64,000 bases of DNA from Orientallactaga sibirica. Lineage: Eukaryota > Chordata > Mammalia > Rodentia > Dipodidae. Under the pieces are notes generated by a model. The model ran no database searches, was not told where the DNA came from, and saw nothing but the letters and a program-made list of their open reading frames with translations. Position 1 is the stretch's first letter. Each line of letters begins with the position of its first letter. Of this stretch, positions 1-39,877 are shown piece by piece. The stretch spans positions 44,643,001-44,707,000 of the forward strand of contig JAEOAD010000013.1 of the NCBI GenBank assembly GCA_036365145.1. Direction: 5' to 3'. Position numbers and translations under genes: made by a program.

Positions 1-28716
<28,716 letters not shown>

Positions 28717-29276
28717 TCTTCATTTGATGGAACTGTGCAAGAAAAGAACAGGAAAAAAAAGCATATTTTGCTGCAGGATTAAGTTACAGTTATCTTCTCA
28801 GTGAAAGTCATTTGTGATGGGGTCTAATTCTTATTACTTCAACAAATATTGTTTTGACTTGGGGAGGGTTATAACCCTACTTTTCATTGACTATACTGAA
28901 CTGTTTAGGATGATGACTGATTATTCAAAACGTATCATAACATTTTCGTAGCAAAAATTAACCTTTTTTTTTTTTTTCCGGTCACAGTATTTGTGAAAAG
29001 TAATGAGCCATAGTACCCAGTCATGTTAAATGATTATTAAAAGCATGGAGAGGAAACATGAGGAACATTGAATTTCAACATATGGCTTTAGAACATCAAG
29101 ATGTTCTTGTATTGGATTATAGTATCTAGTATTCAAAAATGCCTGCATCTCTTATTTATTGTAAGTTTTTAAATGTATAAATTGTCTTATATTTCTTAAC
29201 CTCTTTTATAAAAATTTTCCTAGAAGGTTTATACTGCCTTCTTGCTTTAAAGCAATTGGTCTAAAATATATGTAAT

Positions 29277-29284
29277 CGTCTTAA
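29277..29284 (+). promoter_or_regulatory. miR-208-type 8-mer seed site in MED13 3' UTR
   Basis: CGTCTTAA is a full 8-mer match to seed positions 2-8 of miR-208a/b plus the A opposite position 1. MED13 is an established target of the heart-specific miR-208a. Six-mer GTCTTA matches also occur at 29184-29189 and 29499-29504, so three seed-like sites lie within about 320 bases. Confidence 0.6.
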
Positions 29285-29582
29285 TTAAAAAGTTGCAGTA
29301 GGGTTGCTTTTAGAGTATTATTTTTTTGTAAGGGGTGGGTGGGACAGTAAATTTGTATTGTCTCCATGTACAGTTTAACAGGGATTGAGGGGAATAATGT
29401 CCATACCATGGTGTGTGGAGGATTTACAGCTAAGCTGTAGTTGCAGAGTACATGTACAGTAATGAAGTTCACTGTGTTTATAAATTGAAAGGTACCGGGT
29501 CTTACAGCATTTTATATATCACACCTTTACAGAATAACATGATGGCAATATACATGTGATATTGTTAGGTGGTTTAACTTAG

Positions 29583-29588
29583 AATAAA
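29583..29588 (+). terminator. possible proximal MED13 poly(A) signal
   Basis: AATAAA about 870 nt after the stop, followed by a moderately T-rich region. It would give a short 3' UTR that still keeps the miR-208-type site at 29277. Confidence 0.3.
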
Positions 29589-29979
29589 ATGAGAATTCTT
29601 CAGTTATATTTTGTACTATGGTTTAGGGCTATGACTAATATTTCAGGCCATTTCCAGTGAAAGAAACTTAGTTTTACAAGAAAAACATTTGCTACTGAAT
29701 GCTTAAACTAATTTTGGTGTTTAATGTTACATTCTTAAATTTTTTTTTCAGTTTTCACAGTGGTACATTTAGGCATGGGAATATTATTAATTATGGAATT
29801 TATCTGCAGGATCTGTTATAAGGTTGAAATTTAGCCCAGCTCTAGGCATTTTACAAATTAATTTAAGAGCATTCACTCTTGATTGTTTGACTTTTTTTCT
29901 TTTTAAATTAAAGATTGGGGATGTGTGTGAGAGTATGCATATGTATGGGTGTGTGGGTGTGTGTGCAATCAAACTGTGG

Positions 29980-29987
29980 TGTAAATA
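29980..29987 (+). promoter_or_regulatory. Pumilio-type element in MED13 3' UTR
   Basis: TGTAAATA matches the PUM1/PUM2 consensus UGUANAUA exactly. A single motif of this length can occur by chance in AT-rich sequence; its place in a SINE-free 3' UTR makes it worth noting. Confidence 0.35.
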
Positions 29988-30515
29988 GATTCTCAGTGAA
30001 TTCTGGTGTTCAGACTCTATTCCACTAGTGAAAGAAGCATTTTCTAAACTGTTTCCCTTTGCCTTTTTTATTTATTAAATTTTCTTTGTTTGGAGATGGC
30101 AGTCCCAAACACTAGAGTCTGTACTTTTCTATGACACAGCTCAAATTAAGGTAGGGCATATGCCAAGGAGGTTCTCCCCTCCCTAAAGAAGGGACTTGAA
30201 TTTTAGGGACTTTAACTCACCCCTTCCTTCAATACAACGTTCCCCTTGTTTGCACATGCCAAGATAACTGCTTTTATGCAGGCTTTATCCCCTTGACAAA
30301 ATCTTTTCTACAGTGCTGCTCATAAGAGAGCCCAAGTTAGCCTCCTACTTGCATTGCTGACTTGAATTCACAGTCGACAAGTCTACCTATCTTTCTTGGA
30401 AGCAGTGTATCAAAATTTCTATTTGTATGTTCAGTAGTTACTGACAAGGACAAAATCAGTTGTATTTACAAAATTCTAATTCAGTGTCTTTTTTTTTTTT
30501 AACTGAAACTTGTTT

Positions 30516-30523
30516 TGTAAATA
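30516..30523 (+). promoter_or_regulatory. second Pumilio-type element in MED13 3' UTR
   Basis: A second exact TGTAAATA, just downstream of a T-tract. Two copies in 3.8 kb are compatible with Pumilio control but also with chance. Confidence 0.35.
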
Positions 30524-31414
30524 CTATATGCTTAGCGTAAATAACACTTTCTTATGAACAATATGCCTTCTTTAAATTGAGTATATAAAACATTAGCAAC
30601 TCTTGTTTTTCTATGAAGAAACACAATTGGTGACAGAAGTTTTCAATTATTCCTTCAATGTTAATAATGCAATCTAAATGATAAACATTTTGATATTAAA
30701 GATCACATCTCTGCATTTGTTTTTAGATCATGTTAACACACCACAGATTATGTTGACATATTTTTGTGAAAAATGAAACATCGGAGATTTGAAGAAAATT
30801 ATGTTTATTTGGAATTTCTATTAAAACCTACCCAGTTGTTTAAAACCACTAACCTATGGTAATCACACCTCAGTTTGCAAAGCGATAAAATAACATGATT
30901 CCCTGGCAGTTTCTTTATGGAACCATAAGGGAACCCAGGATGCAGTTCTTTATCATTGGATAATCAGGAATGATTTCCCAAATACACAGAATTTACTCAT
31001 CATATTTTTCTTCCCTTCATGTGCATCAATTCATGCTTAAATAGAAGGTTATGAAATAGCCATTAGAAAAGGTCACTCGACTTCAGAAAAAAACAAGCCT
31101 TTTTGTGCAAGATGATGGATTTGACTTACTAATGCACTGTCATAGACAAATATGGATAACTTTGTTTTATTTATGTAAATGAGAAAAATATTATACTTTT
31201 ACCAGTGAATTAACAACACCTTGACTTCTTCATTCCAGTGCTAATACCTGTTTTTTTGTGCAGTTATCCATTAAGAAGCAGGGTGGGAGTTCAGTATTTT
31301 GGCATTTAAACAGATTAGTTATATAATGTCTGCTTCCAGCCAGTCTGAAACATCTAGCCATACCTTTCTTATGCAAGCCATTCAGTTATCAGGACTGTGA
31401 AGTAACACTGTATG

Positions 31415-31420
31415 AATAAA
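31415..31420 (+). terminator. possible internal MED13 poly(A) signal
   Basis: AATAAA followed by TTTCTGTACACC and TTATTGTTTGG, a weak GT-rich downstream context. Possible alternative end. Confidence 0.3.
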
Positions 31421-32458
31421 TTTCTGTACACCTTATTGTTTGGCCAGAAGGCCACCAAGTGTACTTATATGTAATCCTTAAATTTTAAAATAGCTGTAAT
31501 TTTTAAATATTTCTAAACTTTCTTAAACCACTAAAATTAAGCTCTTACTACTTAGTCAACTATCCTCAGCTGTCTTCGTACTCAATTGTCAGTATGGCAC
31601 AGATCACTGTATTGAAATCTTCTCTTTTTGTCTTCATATTTACCTTCTGAGGTAATTTTTTAACTTAATGTGTTACTACAAAGATTTGCAGATCTTTAAT
31701 CAAGCACTATGTTAATACTGTAATATCCAAATACTATGTTGCATTATTTAAAATGTTCAAATTGAATAGATTAAAAGTTTTAAAATGCTATTGCATCATA
31801 TAATTTGCTACTCACCCACTATGGCATTGCATATTTGTCTATTAATACATTTAATGTTGCTTGAGTGATATTTTGATCTGGGTTTCCTCTTAATAGTTTA
31901 GTTTGTCTAAATTATACAAAAATGTTTTAACATACATTTTAATTTTGTCCCATCCCCCCAAATCAGCTGGAAATTTTAACCTGTTGGTTTTCTTGGTGTT
32001 TTAATGGGCCCAGAACTGTGGTTTAAATTTTTATATGTGTATTTTATTTTAATATTTTATTTTATTTTATTTTTTGTGGAGTATAAATTGAAAAACTGGA
32101 TTTGGGACCTAAAATACTCCTCAGGTTGATATACTCATGAAGTTTTCAAATAGCTTTAGTTTTTAAAGTAAACTGGATTTGTGGACCTTACTGAGTTTAA
32201 ACTACAAATTGTAACGTCATTACTGGACATGTCAGCACCAACCCTCTCAAAATAGCTTGGTCACTTTATGAAGGGGCGTTTTAATATGGTCCAATTGCTT
32301 TTCTTTTTAACGTGACAAAAAACAAAAGAAACAGAAAAAGGAACAAACACTATTGCTACCGAATGCCATAACACTGAGCTGTACAAATTGTGATTGAGGA
32401 AATGAAAAGGTTTATACTTTTTAAAAAAAAAAAAAAAACAAAACAAAACTTCAAATGG

Positions 32459-32464
32459 AATAAA
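32459..32464 (+). terminator. probable distal MED13 poly(A) signal
   Basis: AATAAA followed 20-40 bases later by a GT-rich element (32484-32503, TGTGGTGTCTCTTTGTGTTG). Hexamer plus downstream GU-rich element is the classical cleavage and polyadenylation arrangement, and the resulting 3' UTR length fits human MED13. Confidence 0.65.
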
Positions 32465-32480
32465 TTATTCATGAAGCCTT

Positions 32481-33158
32481 CATTGTGGTGTCTCTTTGTG
32501 TTGATGATATTTCCACCTTAAAATTTTGCAATAATTAGGACCAATATTTTTGTGTCACCTAAAGGGAAGAGCACAATCTAGAGAGGGTGAATAAGCTTTT
32601 AATTTCTGAGTTTTTTTTTTTAAAGAGGATTTTAGTTATCAATTTACAATGTGTAGGTTACTTGCATATATGTGTAAATGGGCTCCTTTTAGGCTGATGG
32701 GTTTCATGTTGGCATTCCAGCCAAAACAGCTTAGCACACGCCTCTCTTTATTTGATCACATAAATGTTTTTGAAGTGTGATAAAATGTTCAGATATGAAT
32801 AATTCATCAAAAATAGCTCTGCATAAGCCCTGTAAACAGTTGTATAACATATTTTTGTCTAGACTTAAGTTAAAGACATAACCCAAAATTACTGTGGTCA
32901 TTTTAAAACAGTTTCTGCCAGCAATTTTTTTAAATGATCCTTTAAAAGGAGGTGTATGGGATGAAAACTTTGTACCTTATAGTATTTTCTGTCTCATAGT
33001 TTCCCTCTGCTTTATTTCTACCTTTTTAAAATTAGTATTATGTATGAGTAACTATAACTATGCAATGAAGCTTTTTCAGGAGGAAGGGTATTCACTGTTT
33101 CTACTGCTGTATACCACCTTTTCTATTGTAGTTTACAGTACTGAAATCACTCTCTTGG
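32481..33158. other. SINE-free downstream flank of MED13
   Basis: AT-rich unique-looking sequence past the proposed poly(A) site. No SINE and no convincing coding signal. A 90-codon open frame at 32894-33166 has no recognisable motif. It could be flank or an extended 3' UTR. Confidence 0.5.
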
Positions 33159-34913
33159 GATTGTAAATTATAGCTCAATAATAGAGCACTTGCCTAGTAT
33201 GCACAAGGCCCTGGGTTCAATTCCCAGCTTTGCAATAAAGAAATAAGAAAGCCAATGTCTGAAAAATCCTATTGTTTTTACCAAAGGAAATGAGTTTTTT
33301 TCATAGCCTAAAACAAATATTTGTACTATGCATATGGTATTCGTACTTGTTGATAATCCAAGTTGCTTTAAGATAGGTGTGTTCCTTCCATTGAGCAGAT
33401 AGATTTTACATTGTGACCCACGTGCTCTCTCTGGCGTGATCCAAGACTGAAATCCCAGAATGTTAGTTGGTTCCTCCTCTGAGCATTTTCTCTGGCAAAA
33501 CTTCCTGCTAGCATTCTCCATGTGAGTTCCTTTAATGTGAAGAATACGGAGAGGTAAAATATGGGAAATAATGGTGAGCATTTTGAAATGTTGTAGAAAG
33601 AACTAATAAATTACTCATGGAAATTTTCATGACCTCTTGGTATCAGTAGCATATTATTTTTATACACAAATATCTCAACAATTTATTTTTCCACTCTAGG
33701 TATAAATATATTCATTGCATTTCTAGAATCAATATGGTAACGTGTTTGACAATTTTTTTTTTCATTTAGTTTTTTTTTTTTGTTTTAAATCTGAATTTAT
33801 TCAGACAGGGTCTTATGTTGTCCAGGCTGGCCTTGAACTCACTATGTAGCCAAGGATGACAGTGAGCTCCTGATTCTCCTTCCTCACTGCCAAGTGAATT
33901 CCACCACACCTGGCTCATTTATTAAGACAATATGTTTAAGCCAGTAGTGTAACAATAGGAATTATTCAGAAATCCTTGGCATATCGTAGTCTTTTGGGAA
34001 ATCTACAGGAAAAAAATTGACTTCAAGTTAAAGGCAGAATCACGTATTGAGCCATACTCAGACCATTATGGATAATAATCTTTGAAATAATACAGTGTTG
34101 AATACATTTTTTACTTAGAGGGAACCTTTATCTGTTAAGCATGTTGAATTAAAAGTGTCCAGGCTTTGCTCAACATGGTATTATGGGAGTTTTGTTCTAT
34201 TGATAGTTGAGGTGAGTCAGGTCCTGAACGCCTCCCACATGTGCACACACACCAAAGAACATGTAACTAAGTTTACAGAAATTCAAGCCAGGTGTGCTGG
34301 CAAGTACCTTTAACCCCAGCTCTTGGGAGGCTAATGTAGGAGTAGGAAGACCCATTGTATGCAGCCTGAGCTACAGAGTGTGTTCCATGTCAGCTAGTGT
34401 GAGAAGTCCAAATAGTAGTACATAAGCCAAAAGAACATGGAGAAATTTTTGGTTTTGGCTTATGACGGAAGATACTGTTTGTTTCTTTTGTTTTGGGGGG
34501 CTGTTTTTTGAGGCAGAGTCTCACTCTAGCTTGGGCTTACCTGGAAATCACTTTAGCCCTAGGCTGGCCTTGAACTTCTGAGGTTCCTCCTACCTCATCT
34601 TTTCAAGTGCTGGGATTAAAGGTTTGTGCCACCATGCTGAGGGAAATGTGAGTCAGAGGTAAGACTGTTGGGAGTTCAGGGCCAGCCTGGGGCTAGAGTG
34701 AGTTCCACATCAGCCTGGGCTAGAGGAAGACCTTACCTCAGAAAACCAAAGTGTGTATGTGTGTGTGTTTCATGAAGCATTATTTTGTTATTCAGTAGTT
34801 TTCAGTGTTTAGTGTCTGCTGTAGAGGAGTTGCCCATCCTGGATTGAGCATTAATGAGCTTTAAGAACTCAGTCCTATTCTCTACGAGAACAAAGGAAAT
34901 GGATTTTTTTTTC

Positions 34914-34946
<33 letters not shown>

Positions 34947-36521
34947 GGTTTTTGCAAGGTAGGGTCTCACTCTGGCCCAGGCTGACCTGGAATTCACTCT
35001 GTAGTCTCAGGGTGGCCTCGAACTCTTGGCGATCCTCCTACCTCTGCCTCCCGAGTGCTGGGATTAAAGACATGTGCCACCACGCCCGGCTCTTCTTTTT
35101 GTTTTTTTTTTCTTTCAGGAATGATCCAACAGAACTGTATTAAAGAATGGCTTTTCTGAGCCGGGCGTGGTGGCTCACGCCTTTAATCCCAGCACTCGGG
35201 AGGCAGAGGTAGGAGGATCGCTTTGAATTCAAGGCCACCCTGAGACTACATAGTGAATTCCAGGTCAGCCTGAACTAAAGTGAGACCCTACCTCGAAAAA
35301 CCAAAAAAAAAAAGAATGGCTTTTCTGTTTTGTTTTGTTTTGGATTTTTAAAGGATTTTTAAGCTCTGTAAAATAATACACTTATGATGCAGTCAAACCT
35401 AAGAAAGTAAATTCATTACAAGCAAGCAGCCAGTTGTTCAACTCTTCAAGATTAATATGAGGGCTTAGGAGGATGGCTCTGTGGTTAAAGCAACTTGCTT
35501 ACAAAGCCTTCTGGCCGAGGTTTGATTCCCAAGTACTCACATAAAGCCAGATGAACACAGTGGTACATGACCTGTGGTTCATTTGTAGTAGCAAGAGGCC
35601 CTGATGCTCCCATACTCACTCAGTCGACAAAATAAGAAAATAGGTTCATATGAATTACCTACTGGGTTGTGGAAGAATACAGGTTTCAAAAATGCTGTGC
35701 TGCCAGGCAGGGTGGAGCATGCCTTTAATCCCAGCACTCAGGAGGCAGATGTAGGAGGATCACTGTCCCTGAGTTCAAAGGCCACCTTGTGAATTCCAGG
35801 TCAGCCTGGGCTAGAGCAAGACCCTGCCTTGAAAACTAAACCGAAGGACACGCTTTTAGTACCAACACTCAGGGAGGCAGAGGTAGGATCACTGTGAGTT
35901 TGAGGCCACCCTGAGACTACATAGTATCTTCCTGGTCAGCCTGGGCTAGAAAAAGAACCTACCTTGAAAAGGCAACAACAACTACCACCTTAGGGCTGGA
36001 GTGATGGCTTAGCAGTTAAAGCACTTGCCTGTGAAGTCTAAGGACCCTGGTTTGATTCCCCAGTACCCATGTAAGGCAGATGCACAAGATGTCTCATGCA
36101 TCAGGCATTTGTTTGGAGTGGCTGGATGTTCTGTTGCTCTCTCTCCTTCTTTCTCAAATAAATGTTTTTATTTATTTTTTTTGAGAGAGAGAATGGGGGT
36201 GCCAGGGTCTCCATCCACTGCAAATGAACTCCAGTCTCGTGCACCTCCTTGTGCATCTGGTTTACATGGGTCCTAGAGAATCAAATTGGTATCTTTTGGC
36301 TTTGCAGGCATATGCTTTAACCACTAAGGCATTTCTCCAGCCCAATAAAATGTTTTTTAAAAGAAGAATCCAAGATTGCCTCCCATTTACAATACTACTG
36401 CCTCCCAAGTGTTTAGATTACAGTTGTGTGGTTCCAACTCCAAAATGGAGAATACTACCTATCACAGAGGACTCATAATAGATAAAATTATTTATTGTAG
36501 TGCCTGGCAAATGTTTTTATG
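33159..36521. repeat. intergenic SINE cluster downstream of MED13
   Basis: ID-like + at 33160-33240 (TAGCTCAATAATAGAGCACT head); unique 33246-33780; old B1 - at 33805-33913; B1 + at 34287-34412; B1 - at 34507-34635; B1 + fragment at 34648-34748; B1 - at 34954-35090 with a T-run before it; near-consensus B1 + at 35159-35303; B2-type + at 35463-35615; B1 + at 35701-35838 and partial at 35860-35975; B2-type + at 35993-36165 directly abutting a B2-type - at 36166-36343 (inverted pair); B1 - scrap at 36385-36435. Confidence 0.8.
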
Positions 36522-36540
36522 TTTTATTTCCTAATTATTT

Positions 36541-37475
36541 TTTTAATAATTATTTTTTTATTGACAACTTCTATACTTACATACAAAAAGTGCATGGTAT
36601 TTCCCTCCCCTCCCCCCATTCCCCTTTAGAACTCCAGTCTCCATCATATCCCCTTCCTCTTCTCCATTAGTCTCTCTTTTAATTTGATGTCATCATCTTT
36701 TTCTTCTATTTTGAGGGTCTTGCTAAGGTATTGCTAGACACAGCAAGGTCATGGATATCGAGGCCAATTTCTGTCTGGGCAGTTGCATTGTAAGGAGTCG
36801 TACCCTTCCTTTGGCTCTTCCATTCTATCCGCCCCCTCTTCTGCAATGGTCCCTGAGCCTTGGAGGGTGTGACAGAGGTGTTTCAGTGCTGGGCACTCCT
36901 CCATCCCTTCTCAGCACTATGTTGCCTTTTGGGTCATCCCAGTGGTCATCGCCCTCTGAAAAGAGAAGCTTCTCTAACCAGAAGTGAGAGTAGCGTTAAT
37001 ATGTGAATATGAGCATTAAGTGTAGTATTTTCAGGGCAGCTTGGTGGGAATAGTATATACATTTAGTCAGACAAGAGCAGGCTTTATACCCCTAAGGCTC
37101 ATGACCTCACCTACCATAGACTTTTGCTTAGGTTTTTCAGTACCAGGTATGTATTCCCTCCCGTAGAGAGGGCCTTCAGTCCAATTATGGAGCAGTTGGT
37201 TACCCCAAGAGTAGACATGCCACTATTGCACCCATTCAGTCATTGGGCCTGTATGGCCAAACTTAAATATTCAGTGTCCACTGTTTTCACTGCTGATGAC
37301 TTCTGTCTCCCATACGCTGCATGCAGTGCAGCTTTTTCCAGCTTTCAGTTGGCTGGTCTACAGGGAGAAGGTTTTCTGCTCCGCACCAGCTTCCTTTCTC
37401 AGGCAAGAGATGTCTTCAGCAATAGGGTCTTACTATCTGTTTCTCAAGGGAAACCAAGGGCTTTGGCAAAAGCCT
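36541..37475 (-). mobile_element. LINE-1 3' end, antisense, with 19-bp target-site duplication
   Basis: About 935 bp of 5'-truncated LINE-1 in reverse orientation. It begins with a T/A-rich tail complement and contains TATTGACAACTTCTATACTT, then the reverse of the 2064-2456 element, then further upstream L1 3' UTR sequence (for example CAGTTGGTTACCCCAAGAGT). It is flanked by TTTTATTTCCTAATTATTT at 36522-36540 and again at 37476-37494, a perfect 19-bp direct repeat. No intact reverse transcriptase reading frame is present; short open frames here are chance. Family call is by remembered rodent L1 3' UTR sequence. Confidence 0.7.
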
Positions 37476-37489
37476 TTTTATTTCCTAAT

Positions 37490-38603
37490 TATTTACTAGA
37501 TTGAGAGAATGAGACAGAGAGAGAGAGAGGGAGAGTGTGGGTGCACCAGGGCCTCATGCCACTGGAAAGGAACTCCAGATGCATGCACCACTTTGTGTAT
37601 TTGGCTTTATATGATCTCTGGGTAATCCATCCTGGGATGTCAGGGTTTGCAAGCAAGGGCCTTTAACCACTAAGCCATCTCTCCAGGCCCAAAGTAGTTT
37701 TTTTTTTTTTTAAAAAAATTTTTTATTTATTTATTTTGAGGGGGGGGATACAGAAATAGACAGGTAGAGAGAAAGAGAGAGAATGGGCACACCAGGGCCT
37801 CCAGCCACTGCAAGCGAACTCCAGATGCATGCGCCACCTTGTGCATCTGGCTTACGTGGTTCCTGGAGAGTTGAACTGGGGTCCTTTGGCTTTACAGGCA
37901 AATGCCTTAACCGCTAAGCCATCCCTCCAGCCCCCAAAGTAGTTTTTTGAGATAAGGATCCCACTCCAGCCCAAACTGACCTGGAATTCACTATATAGTC
38001 TCAGGGTGGCCTTGAACTCATGGCCATCTTCCTGCCTCTGCCTCCTGAGTATTGGGATTAAAGGCGTGTGGCACTATGTCCAGCTTCCCAAAGTTTCTTT
38101 TAATAAATATTAGCTCATTCCGTGATGTGCTTGTCTTGCAAGCACGAGCACCTACCTGAGTTCAGTCCTCAGTACTCATGTAAAATATCAGGTGCAGGGC
38201 TGGAGAGATGGCTCAGTGGTTAAGTCACTTGCCTGCAAAGCCTAACAACTGGGGTTCGAGTCCCCAGTACCCACACAGAGCCAGATGCACAAAGTGGCAC
38301 ATGCATCTCGGGTTCAATTGCAGCACCTGGTGCGCCCATGTATTCTCTCCCTGCTTGCCAAGAAATAAAAATATATTTTTTAAAAAATACCTTGTGCAGT
38401 GGCATGTGCCTGTGATATCAGTGTTAGGGAAGTGAGGACATGCCAGTCAAGCAGTTTAGTTTAACTGATGATCTCCAGTGAGAAACTCAGGTCAAAGGAG
38501 TGGACGGTGTTCTTGAGAATGCAACACAGGGTGGGGCTCTAGCTTTTATACATGCACACACATGAAATGCGCACATGACAGGTACACATAACAAAAATAA
38601 GTA
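37490..38603. repeat. intergenic SINEs, including B4 interrupted by B2-type
   Basis: B2-type - at 37490-37688 and 37715-37934; B1 - at 37947-38084; a B4-like + split into 38100-38182 and 38390-38600 by a B2-type + at 38197-38386. GTGCAG occurs at both junctions of the inner copy, which fits a diverged target-site duplication. Confidence 0.75.
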
Positions 38604-39877
38604 GTTTTAAAATGACATTGAGTCACCAAGACAATACAAGCTATTGCCAAGGCTCTTGGCTGCCCACCAAAACTAGATAGTAAGACCCTTCTGCTGAAGA
38701 AATGGTTCAACTGCTGCACACTGGAAAATCAAGCTAGAGCTGAGTCAGAAACTCCCTGTTGTCAAAGTTGGAAGGAACTGCTATGCTGCCTGCTAGAGGA
38801 GAAAAATCATTGGTGGTCTTAACTAGCAGTGGACTCTGCAAGTTTTCTGGTTGGCCAGCCAAGCCAAGTGTAACACCTGGAGCAATAGTATTATGTCTGT
38901 GGGTCCAGAGTTGGCTTAGTGGTAAAGGTTCTTGCCTGTGAAGCCTAAGGACCCATGTTTGATTCCCCAGTACCCATATTTGCAGAAGCTAGAAGCCCTG
39001 GCAAGCCCATTCTACTTGCCTCTTTCTCTCCCTCTCAAAATATTTTTTCAAAAAATAGTAGTATGCTTTCTCTGTTGCTCTCAAATAAAAAAAAAATTTT
39101 TTTAAAGGGTGGGGGAGATGGCTTAGCGGTTAAGCACTTGCCTGTGGAGACTAAGGACCGCAGTTCGAGGTTTTATTCTCCAGTACCCACATAAGCCAGA
39201 TGCACAAGGTGGTGCATGCATCTGGAGTTCGTTTGCAGTGGCTGGAGGCCCTGGTGCACCCATTCCCTCTCTCTCTTTCTCTCTCTGTCTGCCTGTTGCT
39301 TTCAAATAAATTTTTAAAAAATAGAAGTATGTTATGAGAAAAGCCAACTGCTCTCTGATTAGACTTGAAGCTTTCTCCATGGGAGAGAATTTCTGCCTGG
39401 TACTGAAAACTTAATCCAAAGCCCATGGCTGGGGAGATCATAAGGCAGAGGGGGGAAACTACTGTTCTTTGGGTAAATGGGTATATTATGCCCACAAACT
39501 GCCCTCTCCTTATGTTTATGTCACTTATGTTAATAATACTATTACTTTTGGTTAGAGAAGCTTCTAATTTTCAGATGGCAATGACCACTGAGGACACTCA
39601 AAACTCACTGAAGTGAGAAGTGAAAGTTGAGTGCTCAGCACTACATGAGACATCTCTTTCACACCCTCCTATAGCTCAGGGACTATAGTGGAAGAAATGT
39701 CAGAAAGAATATAAAAGCCAAAGGATGGGCAGGAGTGCTTTGGCATGCTGTCTTCCAGACACAAAGTAGTTGTATCATGACTTCATGGCTTTTTCATTAC
39801 CTGTGCAAGATCTGCATAATATTTGAGTCCATTAACAAGTTGTTTTGAATGGTAGAAGGTGAACAAAAGACATTAAT
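38604..39877 (+). mobile_element. LINE-1 3' UTR fragment, sense, with nested SINEs
   Basis: Sequence typical of rodent L1 3' ends (CAAGCTATTGCCAAGGCTCT; later GTGCTCAGCACTACATGAGA and ACACCCTCCTATAGCTCAGG, which resembles part of the 2064 element). It is interrupted by B2-type + insertions at 38901-39050 and 39107-39320, resuming at 39321. Both are younger than the host L1. No coding frame survives. The 3' boundary at the next SINE (39878) is approximate. Confidence 0.6.

Larger units (their letters stand above)
28717..32480 (+). other. MED13: MED13 3' UTR (about 3.8 kb)
   Basis: AT-rich sequence following the stop codon, with no B1, B2-type, B4 or ID copy that I can see, while the rest of the window has a SINE every 300-400 bp. 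The proposed end is the AATAAA at 32459 followed by a GT-rich stretch; about 3.8 kb agrees with the length I remember for human MED13. Earlier AATAAA hexamers at 29583 and 31415 could give shorter forms. It contains miR-208-type and Pumilio-type sites (listed separately) and a few ATTTA pentamers. The end is inferred, not proven. Confidence 0.8.

Noticed and set aside
37124..37504. 126-codon forward open frame
   Set aside because: Lies entirely in an antisense LINE-1 3' UTR that is non-coding; the frame is on the wrong strand for L1 proteins.
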